DNA of 64,000 nt. Source: Liolophura sinensis (lineage: Eukaryota > Mollusca > Polyplacophora > Chitonida > Chitonidae). Below the pieces are notes generated by a model. It was not told where the DNA came from. It worked only from the letters and a program-made list of their open reading frames with translations, and made no database searches. The stretch covers positions 18,922,017-18,986,016 of the forward strand of contig NC_088307.1 of assembly GCF_032854445.1 (NCBI RefSeq). The letters run 5' to 3'. How positions within the stretch are numbered: position 1 is the first letter of the stretch; every line of letters begins with the position of its first letter. Shown piece after piece: positions 24,501 through 36,500 of the stretch. The position numbers and the translations under genes were made by a program.

Positions 24501-27500
24501 TTGAAAATACTGTAAATGACCACAAATTTTGTCCATGACTAACTTGTCCTTTTTTCCTGACCCTGAGAGTTCAAGTAATTTCAGAACGGTGTCTTCAGGT
24601 TTGGCTTGGAACATGGGATGATAGTCTACTCGAAAATTGTAGTTTTTCAGCACTGAAAGGAATACTGTGGGATATTTATATGCCTCCAAAAATGCACTTT
24701 TGTACGTGAAAGTTAGATCATTCAGGGTACATGTATGTGAGGCCGTTTTCTCTTTGCATTTTCTCTCCTGCTGTCCGACAAATAAAAAACAGGATTGAAA
24801 TACTGAGTAATATTGAAATATTGAGTAAGATTACGGCAGTTCTGGCATGCTGAGTCTGTCAAAAAGCAGTGACTCATATTCTGAGTATGTGACCTGTTTT
24901 GAGTGTGTGACCAGCACCTCAAATCCATGGCTGCATTTTTGTGAGTCTCCTATTCTGAGTGTGTGACCTGCAACTGAAGTCCATGACTGCATTTCTGTTC
25001 TAGTGACTCCTATTCTGAGTGCATTACCTAAGTCCATGACTGCATTTCTGTTCTAGTGACTCCCATTCTGAGTGCATTACCTAAGTCCATGACTGCATTT
25101 GTGCTCTAGTGAATCATATTCTGAGTGTGTGACCAGTGACTGACCTAACCAACCTGAGCCATGGAGGCCCCCGAAAAGGTGCTATAAGACAAAGGGTTTG
25201 GTTTTAAGGAACATGAAGAAAACTATGCTGAAAAAAAAAAAGAGAGAAAAAAATATCCTTTTGAGGGATATATGTATTATATTTCTTAAAACCCCCTCTA
25301 TTCTATACACAATTTCTGTCAGTGGTGGAAAATATGTGGAAATGATGTCAACAATGAACATACTGGGAACGTTGGGCCAGCTTAGTGCCCTTAATTCAGG
25401 TTCTCCCCCCAATAAAACTGTTTTGATACCGCTCTCTCTTTACCTGTGCGTTAATTAAGAAACTGATACTAATCATTGCATAAAAAGCAAACTGCAACCC
25501 AAAGGTAAACCAGAACTCACTAAAGCCTCTCTAATGGTAGGTTGGAACTCTGTCACCAGCCTATCCACAGACTCGTTGACGTTCCTGGCAGAGTATTCTG
25601 CCCCTTGAAGTACCCTGTCGCGTATAAACTCCCTCAGAGGGCCCCTGAGACGAGTCAAAGGCTGGGGCTGTCCGTAAAACACAGTAATCAGGTCGGGGAA
25701 TGTCATGTGACGTGCCAGACACATGAAAATGTCATTCAAAAATCCTGGAGGAAAAAACAAACAAAAAAATGCTGTAATGTCAGTTGACTCTGTATCCCTT
25801 TAATCAAAAAACACTTTTACCTATCAATTAAACCAAAAAATCATTACTAACTGATTACCAATTACCATATCAACACATTGGTCCTGCATGTATATTACAA
25901 CCATGAAAGTGAAACTGATTTACTGACATTTTCAGTATCCTTTTCTTTTCTTTCTTTCTTCAGTTAAATGTGTTTATAAATAGAAAAGGTCAAATAAATG
26001 CCACTCCAAGTAAGAACATGGCTGAGAGGTTTTCCTACCTTCTCCAGGTAAGATATTATGGTTTTGCCCAATCCTGTTGACAAAGTCTGCGATGCTGTCC
26101 TGGGGGTTGCTGGCCCATAGCCGATCTCGTCACATAATCCCCAATCCCTGACACAAGGTCAGTGAAGACCTCATCTGTGAGCGAGGCTCCAGGGTTGGAC
26201 CCGGAGCTTGTCCCAGACCTGGGCGCGGAGCTTGAGTTAGAACTGCCTGCCATGGGGCCCCCTCCTTGACTTTGCTGTGAAAGGTGAAGGAACAAAAAAA
26301 AAACAAGGATCATTATTAGCTCACAATAATCATATGATCCCACCACCATTTTGTTAAGGTTTGGGTGACAGGTCCTAATCTAGATTAAAGTCAGATACCT
26401 AGATGCCACTCTTCTGATACAAAGAAAGAGTCCTTTCTGGTAATAAAAGTAGCCTTTTTAACAGTCAAAAATGCTACTCTTAACTAAAAGAAAAATGAGT
26501 GCTTGCCCTTGATCACCAAGTGAATTCCTTGAGTTTTCATCTTTATCACAGAAGACAGTGCAGACCTTCAGTAGTTAGTCACAAATTTCAGCACATCAAA
26601 CAAATCGGATTTCAAGACTTGAGTCTGGGAAAAATACCTTTAATCCATTTCATTTTACTGTTAAAGACATTTGTAGCCTTGGTAGCTACAATCAGATTGC
26701 CCTTTGATCCCAGGTCTGGAAAGGATTTGATAAGTACACACATGCATGCTCCAAAACAAAATTAAAGGTGTTGAAACACCATGCTTTCTTGTACACTATT
26801 TGGGACCTGGACTTTTGTTTACATCACAGTTACTTGATGTCATACCTTTAATTTTGACCGATCTAATCTGGTTTCAAAGCTTTATGAAAAAAAGTAAATA
26901 TGTCTAATAGGAACAACTGCTAGGGCTTTCCACAAATTAAATAATTTTCCAGTTTATTTGTATTTTTATTAAAGAAGATTCATACTGCCCGTAAAACACA
27001 AATTTTAATTGGTGTGCCCCTACCAATTTTTGGTAAGTCACTCGCAAACTTTCCCACTTGTGTGAAATTCTCTGTTTTCTTACCGCTCCCTGCTGCATGA
27101 CACCTCGTAGCATCTGCGCCATGTCATTCTGCCATGTAGCTCCACTTCCTTGGCCAGACGGCATACCCGCAAACAGTCCTGCGAAGGCGTTGGCAGGTAT
27201 CGGCCCAGGCTGGGCAGGAGTCGTTGTTGTGTTGGCCCCACTAGACGGCGCTGTACTGTTACCATCACTGGATGTGGCTGAGGTACTACTCGTTGGTCCA
27301 GCTTGCGGATTGCCTACCGGTTGAATGAACACAAAAATATCAACAAGCACGGTGGAAGTATTGCTTTTACTATACATCTCATCCACCCGTTTGATTGACT
27401 GATTGACTTAGTTGATTGGTGTTTTATGCTGTTGGTAGTTAAGTATATTTCACTTTATATGATGGTGGCCAGCATTATGGTGGACTCAGTTGGTTATCGC

Positions 27501-30500
27501 GCTAGCGCAGCGTAATGACCCAGGAGTCTCTCACCAATGTGGTTGCTGTGAGTTCAAGACTAGCTCATGCTGGCTTCCTCTCCAGCTGTACGTGGCAAGG
27601 TCTGTCAGCAACCTGCGGATGGTCGTGGGTTTCCCCCGGGCTCTGCCCTGTTTCCACCCACCATAATGCTGACCGCCGTCGTATAAGTGAAATTTTCTCG
27701 AGTACGGCGTAAAACACCGATCAAATAAATAATAAATAAATTATGGTGGAAGGAAACCAGCTAGCTCTTTGAGACATCAGAATAAAACAGCTGTGTCAAA
27801 GTCCAAGTCCAGAACAAACAAGGCCTGAATTTTCTTGAAATTAGATACAATGGCCCATATTGTCAACTTTATTTGTAATTCACCGAAGTGGATTTATTTA
27901 TTGCTGGAGAGGAAGCCAGCATGAGCTGGTCTTCACTGGTGAGAGGCTTCTGCGTCACTACGCTGCGCTAGCGCGCTAACCGACTGAGCCACGGAGGCCC
28001 CCACACCAAAGTGGAGAGGAGTACCAAGACTTAGTTCATTTCAATGACTCCTCGTGAAAAAAAAACCTGGCAAACCTATAGCCCTCCTCTGCCCAACCCC
28101 TTGCTACCGCTTGGGGACCAATAAGACCAATAAGGAAGCAGTAAGAGCAGAGAGTCTGGACTTTCGCTTTGCTCCACAGACGGCAAATAATCTCTCCTTA
28201 TCTGTATCCTGCAGTTCTGAAAAATCCTTCAGGCTAAATGCCATTTGCTTCTTTAATGCACTTGTGGCTAAAATATGCACTAAATTTCAAGATGAAGCTT
28301 TCTACATTTATTTGCTCCCCTCACCAACACCCTCTCCCCAGGACCCAATATTTCGCGAGCGCTATGGGTTGTAGAGAAATATTTGGCCGAGAAGCTTGCA
28401 TCTTTCATCATTTTCATAATAATTGTATGCATAAATTCCACTTTAAAATGTGCTTCAGTGGTTGCAAAGGTTGAAGAGTTACAGTAACTTATAACCTTAG
28501 ATACTCACCTGGAGCCTGCACTGATTGGCCGATCAAACCCTGTACCAAATTTGTCACAACATCCGCTAATGAGGAATCGGGTGACTGAGAAGCAGAAAGT
28601 AGGTATACATGTACTAACACTTTGAACACAGTCACAAAGATTCTTGTCAAAAAGACAATTAGCCTAAAATGAATTTTTAGAGGCTATTAAATGCTGCTAA
28701 ATATTACTTTCAGTGCTGAAATTTACAATTTTCCAGTAGAATATCTGCCAATGTTCCAAGCACACCTCAAAACACCTTTCTAAAATCAATAAAGCTCTCA
28801 GAATCACGAAAATGGGCAAGTCAGTCATGGATGAAATTTATGGTCATTTAGGGTATACAATGGTGGATGATATCGGGGTCGACTCCCAACTTTTTGGCAC
28901 ATTATACTGTATTCAAAGTCAACTTTACTCTCTTTGACAAAAATTTTCACACCGATAACCATTTTGCCAAATTCTGAGTTCTGTGCATTAGAAGTTGTTT
29001 TGAGTAAGTTCCAGCACTAAAAGTAATATTTTATGACATTTACTAGTCTCTAGAAATTGATTTTTCAATGGTTTTTTTTTTTTTGAAGGGCAATTATGAT
29101 GTTCGAGACAGAACAGTAGCTCCAATAGGCTTGTTATGAATTACCTCCCTTGTTCTAAGACAATGACTATGATGTAACATGAGGCTGGTTTCGAGGTGTA
29201 AAACTACAAGAAGTGGGGACCTCACTTATTACAGCATGCAGTATGTGGATTCGTATTTTCTAGGCAACATAATTTGAAAAAAAACATGATATCAGCCTTT
29301 GGGAGTTGCAGAAATGTCGAGAGATTTTGAATGAAGTCCATGTTCTTCAGCAGTTCACCAAACATGTTCATAGTATTCAGTTAGAGCCAGGATTTTAAAA
29401 TTACATCCGAATGAATTAAAACATACATAAAGTTTATTCTGAGCCTTCCAGATTACAAAATTAGTATGTCTGAAAGCTAGATATTCAACTAGCTTACGCT
29501 GTTTAAAAAACTTGCCATTAGTCACTTTCTGAGGTCCCACCTAACCACAGCCTTCTCCTAAAAATGCACCTTTTAAACGGGAGAGTGACCTCAAGAGAGG
29601 TAATTCAGTGCGAGTCTATTCTGCACCAGTACCTTACCTGTCTTCCTTGCGCTGCCTCGTTAGCCAAGCTCTGGTTAAGAAGAAAGTGTCGGGAGTGACA
29701 TGGTAAGTAAGGGTCCACGGGGCGCCCTAGCCCAGGCATCCCACCACCAGGTATCATAAAGGAAGCTGGGTGCAGGCCGTGGAAAGCTTGTCCTGTCTGC
29801 CCAGCAGGGAAGCGAATACTGGTAGGTCCTTGAGGCCTCGGGATGCTGCCGTTGCCTATTCGCACCCCAGGGGGCACAAACGCTCCGAAGGACCCGGCCA
29901 GAGAGACGGGAACAGATCCTGTCCCTGCAGCTGTAGTTGAAGATGCAGTTGTTGTAGCTTGACCTGCGGTTGTTATCCTTGCCCCTGGTGTGGATGTTGT
30001 GGCTCCCCCTGGTGTGGATGTTGTGGCTCCCCCTGGTGTGGATGTTGTAACTCCCTCTAGTGTGGATGTTGTAGCTCCCCCTGGTGTGGATGTTGCCTGT
30101 GTACCAATGGTTGTGGTCATTGTGTGTCCAGGAATGCCGATCACTGGCCTACCACCTTAAATGATAAGTTCTTACAATGATTTGGGAATGTGAATTTATT
30201 TCACAATCAAAAGTATATGAAAGTTTCTACATTCTTAGTCTTAAAAAAAACACATTTATGGACAGTCTTAGAGATCGGAATAGGAAAAGAAAATAATATT
30301 TCAGACATGACGTAATATTTAAGGCAACACACTCTGATATAATAACATTTCAATTATGTCAAAATGAATGTACATGAATAGACCTAGGTTGAAATTTATA
30401 GACACTTTAATGTCTTTCTAATCACCAAAATTTATGCTTTGCTTTGTTTGCCAACATCTAGGGTTCACAAAAGTTGTGATTTAGGGACAGAATTTTTTTT

Positions 30501-33500
30501 TTTAGAAAATATGCTGTAACAAAGACCAGGTGAACACGCATAAAAAACTGATAAAAATAGGGCATGTCTCCAATTGAATTAGTTTATTACGAGTAATTTA
30601 AACTCGTTTGTTTCACATAAATTTTCGATTTCAGCTATGTATTTCAGCTGTTAAAGCTGTTCTAAATGTAAGACATTTTGTCTTTTGAGTGAGTCATCCA
30701 CCTTACAAGGTCACTTTGGTGAAGTTTGTGCATCAAATTTTAAATACTGTATTTCACCTGAAGTTTAGCATTTCTCCAGTGCCACATTTTGCTTGATTTT
30801 GACTGATCCATCATTCAATTAAATGTTTTTGGCAAAGTTTGATTATTTTCTTATCAGAAAAACTTAAAGTGCCAGCATCAAAAGAATCATGTTACAGCCT
30901 TTAATGCACTTCTTCAACCTTTTCGTAGGCTTGCACAGTTTTTATTCAAGCATATTCTTAAGGTTTCATTCTGTGTACTCCCACCAATGCGGTCGCTGTG
31001 AGTTCAAGACCAGCTCATGCTGGTTTCCTCTCCAGCCGTAAGTGGGAAGGTCTTCCAGCAACCTGCAGATGGTCGTGGGTTTCCCCCGGGTTCTGCCCGG
31101 TTTCCACCCACCATAATGCTGACCACTGTCGTATAAGTGAAAAATCCTTGAGAACGGCGTAAAAAACCAATCAAATAAATAAATAAATAAATCATTCTGA
31201 TAAAAATTCTGGTAAACTGATACAATTATACTTTCGGTGAAGCCCTGAAATTGGTCAACTCAACCACAATAGAATTGTCCCCAAAATCAAATTAAAAAAA
31301 CTGTCAAAATTGCATTGACAGTGAACCGAAGTTAATGCATCTGAGAGTGCATTTTCATAGGCCAAACTTTAGGCCAAACTATTGCATTATTGCTTACCAG
31401 TCATCTCCTGTGGCACGAACTGTGTCATCATCTGCATTAAGTTCTGCATGAAGTTAGGGCCCAGATCCATCACATGAGCCTCAGTGCCCAGTGGTATATT
31501 GATTGTCCTAGGTGGTGCTTGTGTGCTGCTGGAGCTGGAATTACCTGTTGTTGTTGTTGTTGTTGCTGATGCTGTTGTAGCTGCAGTGGATGGTGAAGCT
31601 GTTGTTGAACCTTAAAGCAAAATGCAAAATCCATTTCATGAATAAAAGAAGAACTCCTGATCAAAAAGATATCAGTAAACAAGATACTTTTTTTTGTTGT
31701 TTAAGCTTTATCTCTTAGCAAAGTACTTTCACCAGAAATATGTTACATAGTATTTTTGCGAAGTGAGTGCTAGACCTTGCTTTAAATAGTCTAAACACCT
31801 GGCACGGGTTTGATGAACGAGCAGACCAGATTATCTATTTTAACAGTCATAAAGGATATTTATCTATTTAAACAGGAAATAAATTCTGCATGTCCAGACA
31901 TTTCAAAATCAAATGCAGCTTTTTAATTTGAGAAATATTTCAGTAGCCTAATTTGGGCTAAATAAATATTTTCAGAAATTAAAGAAGAAAACTTTAATAA
32001 TGCCTTATATTACCAGTTTACAGCATCAAAATTACTTACAAGTCTTTGGAATGTCATTGCATAGGTATATAAAATATATAATTTTTTGAAACATTAATTT
32101 ACGTTTACTGGGCAATGTTCCCCATCATTTGGGCTTCTTTAGGGTATGCTGTTATTTGGGCACCTGTGATCATTATCTAAATGTCTTTTTTTTTTTCCTG
32201 AATCTAGGACGACTGTTTGATTGATCGGCTGTTGCAAGATGTCACCTCAAGAGATTTGACTTACACAATAGTGATCAGTGTTATGGGTGGAGGGGACCAG
32301 AGTAACCAGGGTAAACCCCCAACATTTGGCATGTCACTGACAGACTTTCCCACGTGTGACTTGCACGCCATATTCGTGGAAGATAACTGGTCTACAATAA
32401 ATTTCTTTTATTTATTTCACTGGTGTTTTACGCCTTTCTCAAGAAAATTTCACATACACGACGGCCGCCAGCCTTAAGTGAGAGGAAACCAGGCAGAGCC
32501 AGGAAAAGTCTACAATGAATGTATATATCATCTCTAGTGTCACCAAGACCACCGTGAACAAGGATAGCGAGGAAATATATAAATAGCCTAGGAACTGCAC
32601 CTGCAATTGTGCCTTATTGTTAGAAGCAATACCACTCCAAAAAGATATTCATCTGTTATCTAGTGCTACTTCACTGAGACGACTTACCAAATTAAGCCAC
32701 CCCGCCTGAGCCATTATACTGATACTGGTGAACTAGTTGTTGCACCATCCCCTTCATGCTGAACGCCAAGCGAGGAAGTTACAACATCCTCTTTTTTAAG
32801 GTCTTAGGTGTGATCCGACCCAGGATTGAGCCTGGATCTACCGCTCCCGCTGCGGACGCTCTACCAACTGTGCTATCGAGGACAGTGGAGGAAAAAGAAA
32901 GCTAAGTTACGTGAAAAATATGTCCAAATTTTTACTGATGAGTTTACCTGTCTGGGGTGTTGCATTTGTGGAACCTCCGGTACTCGAAGGATCCACGGTT
33001 GACGTGACAACTTGAGCTGATATGCTGTTAATCGTCACCGAGTCCGGGCCCACTTCCATGAAGACGTATGGACTGGATGTGGCTGCAGTTTGACTGTTGC
33101 CAGGGAGATGGGAGCGGCCGTGTGAATGGGTGTGACTATGGGTGTGACCATGACCTGTTGGTATACTGGTTGTCTGAAACATCAAAAGTTAGTCCAGATC
33201 AAAGTATATTTTAATTACAGAGGACTTTCCATCTGTAACATCACAGGCCACAATATATTCCAATTTCTGTTTACAAAGTAAGGTTACTTACTTGCTTGGT
33301 GTTTTACAATGTACTCAACAATATTTCACTTATTTGACAGCGGCTAGCATAATGTTGGGAGAAAACCAGCAAGTACCAGGAGGAACAAAGTAAGGTAACA
33401 CAAGGCATTCAAACAATCCCATCAATTCGCCGGCTATAGCAGCCAACTAAATAATGGAATCAAAATAAAGAAAGAAATTGTAAATTGTTGCAGTGGTAAA

Positions 33501-36500
33501 GACATCATTGTGGAACCCTACAAATGTGAAAATGTTTCATGCACTGTTAGATGAATTCAATGACACGACAGCAGCATGGTTTTCGTATGACAGAGACCTG
33601 GGTACAGGATACAGTCCAGCACACAGTCTTGGAGTTTTCAACCCTGCGTAAGGTTAAAGCACAAAGAAGCCGGGAATAGCTTTGAATCACTTGGCCACTC
33701 AGGATATCCTTGCTCATTAATCTTTATTACCTCTGCCAAAAGCGATTAAACTTGTGCCAGTGTAGGTCTGTCTGTCCATCAGCAAATTAACCATGGGTGG
33801 AAATATGCATAAGCATATTAAATTTCTTCAGGGCAAATGGTTTTAGCTGATGTGGTTGCACATGAACATATGACATTTTTTTTTAATGGTTGCCGCTGGG
33901 GCAAGTGGTCAACAAAATTTTATTTTGAGCCCTGAGTACACAAATGGTGATACATGGATTTTAACGAAATTTATTTATTTATTTATTTATTTATATGATT
34001 GGTGTTTTACGCCATACTCAAGAACATTTCACTTATATGATGGCGGCCAGGATTATGGTGTGTGGAAACCAGGCACAGCCTGGGGGAAACCCACGACCAT
34101 CCACAGGTTGCTGCCAGACCTTCCCACATATGGCTGAAGAGGAAGCCAGCATGAGCTGAACTTGAACTGACAGCGACTCCATTGGTGGGAGATTCCTGGG
34201 CCATTACGCTGTGCTAACGCGCTAACCAACTGAGCCACGGAGGCCCCTACGAAATTTAAGCCCAGGGCCAAGCCTCTGGATCCTTAAATATTTAATATTT
34301 AAAACAATCCTTCAACATAATTGTCAGAGAGGTCAAAGAATCAGGTCATTTATCCGTTCTGCCTGTAGTTCAGGAAGTTGTAAAGAGGAATTGTGGCAGA
34401 GGTTTGCACTCTCCGAGAGCATTACAGTTTCAGCACGTTCCCATTTTGCCAAACATGATAACACGTAGTTATTTTTAAAGCCATATGACTCTCCATAAAA
34501 TCTGACCTGCGTAGGCTGTGTTTGTGAGCTAGTAGTGCCTGCAGCTGATGCTGTAGTGGGCGTCGGCCTGTTTCCAGGGGTGGAGCCTGTAGCCGTCGTG
34601 GTAGTGCTTTGGCCTGCTCGTCTCGGAAAGTGTGGGCTGCTTATGTTAATCTGAGCTTGTACCGGTATGGCTTGCTGAATAATGGCCGCTGGTTGGCCAA
34701 TGGGGGCAGAAGGCGGAGCTCTGAGGACTCTGGGCGGAGCCTGTCCCATGTCAATCATGAGGTCACTGACGCTATGGTTACAATGGCTGATGTAATGAAG
34801 CACCTCTGACACCATATTACATGTCCTCTGAGCATCAGTCCTCTCGTCACGCTTCAACAACAACAATAACAAAAGTCAAAAATCAGACTTTAATGCTCAG
34901 TAAAGGTGAAGAAACAAAACATTTTCATTTCTTTATTTAATTGTAGATTAACACCACACTGTTACTGTGCTCTACATGAGTGCAAACCCTGATCTCAAAA
35001 CAAATTGTTTTTCATGTATGAGGCATTTTTTTCTATTTTTAACAACCCCTTTGTTTTATGCATACTTTCTGTTCACTGGTTGGAAATATTCAGAAATGAC
35101 GTCATTGATACATACACTGGATACATGGTACCAGCCCAGTGCCCATATTTCGGGCTCTCTGCCCAGCAAAGTTGTTTTGATAGCTATCATCGCTGATGTT
35201 ACCATAGCAGGCTACTTAATATCAGGATTCCTCTCAGGGAAGGTTAGCCAGCAGACTGCGGATGGTCATGGGTTTCCCCAGGGCTCTGCCTGGCTTCATC
35301 ACACTATAATGCTGGCCGCCGTTGTGTAAGTGAAATAATATCAGGATTGACCATTGGGGCTTTAGGAAAAAAATAGTTTAAAACTATTTTTACACTCAGA
35401 GAAGACCACTTTTATGTTTTATATGTTAGGCCAAATGATATAATACAAATATATAGAAATAATAGCCAAAATGTGTACCCTTTGAATGATATTCATGCTA
35501 ATGGGTGAAAAACAAAACACCATGTCATATAGGAAAATCACCAACTTGTCATCCGAGACAATTCAGATGTACTGAATCTAAAAAAAGCTTACATTTTCAT
35601 CAGTAAATGTTTGATTTTCTCGTAGAATCGTCTGGAATCTTTCTAAGTGAGGGTGGAGTCGCTGATTGATGGATGACATCTCATCCAAAATGTCTGCCAA
35701 AGCCGTAGCTGGTGGGTGACTACAAAAAGCAAGATTTATTTGTTTAACAACATCCATGTACACTGTACTCACAATCCTCTCTGGTTGTACGTGGGAAGGT
35801 CTTCTACCAACCTGCAGATGGTCCTGGGTTTTCCAAGGGCTCTGCTTGCTTTCCTCTCACCTTAATGCTGGCCCCCCGTCGTAAATGTGAAATATTCTTA
35901 ATAAGACGTAAAACATCGATCAAATGAATAAATAAATAAATAACTGCACTCACAAAATTTTCAGCTATGTATGCATGATGGCAAACAGTTTTAATGTGAG
36001 CGGAAACCCAAATGCCTAGTGTAAAATTGTCCTAGTGTAAAACTACTGACATTCAGTAAATTACCAAGTAGCTTTTGAACATAACACGCCTGACGCACAA
36101 TTACTGTTCACTTCTTACTGACACCATGGCGCCAGCAGAATGGGAGAAGAGGAATCTCTAAATTCCCGATCTAATTCTTGGAATGAACCCACACTTATTT
36201 ATTTCTTCACCCATGTTCTGCTACAATTAGGAGATGGTGACCTTGTGCAAACACAAGATGAACTTGGTCTTTCGCAAAAGAAATTGAAAGAAAAAACATT
36301 TTGCTAGCATATGAATTTGCACAAGATTTTAAAATTCAAAAATATACCTTGCTTCAGGATTTCTTCTAGCTCCACTTGTTGACTGACTTGTTCCATTTGA
36401 ATTTCCAGCTGTGGCCTCTGATTGGCTACTGGTACCTGTTGCTGCTGTTGTTGTTGTTGTTGTTTGAGTTGGGGCTGTTGATTGGCTGTTTTGCTGACCA

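Larger units (their letters stand above)
22390..25744 (-). other. BAG6: BAG6 exons 16-19: conserved C-terminal helical block
   Basis: Exon 16 (25521-25744) has LARHMTFPDLITVFYGQPQP, matching human LCQNFSMVDVVMLLHGHFQP, then LRGPLREFIRDRVLQG. Exon 17 (24069-24171) has DIDVIGTINNFTRQQLVTLI. Exon 18 (23086-23216) has DPSFGPELMDCCRRILGEFI, like human [20 protein letters not shown]. Exon 19 (22390-22662) starts RRETAGINPMIQQWMVGM, like human RRMSRGVNPSLVSWLTTMMG. Phases join throughout. Confidence 0.88.

Noticed and set aside
25144-25172. Short SINE-head-like fragment (CTGAGCCATGGAGGCCCCC)
   Set aside because: Probably a family-1 remnant, but too short to annotate firmly.
32810-32880. Possible minus-strand tRNA gene
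   Set aside because: Good A- and B-box-like sequence, but it continues into the family-2 SINE body shared with other copies, and a proper cloverleaf is not apparent.
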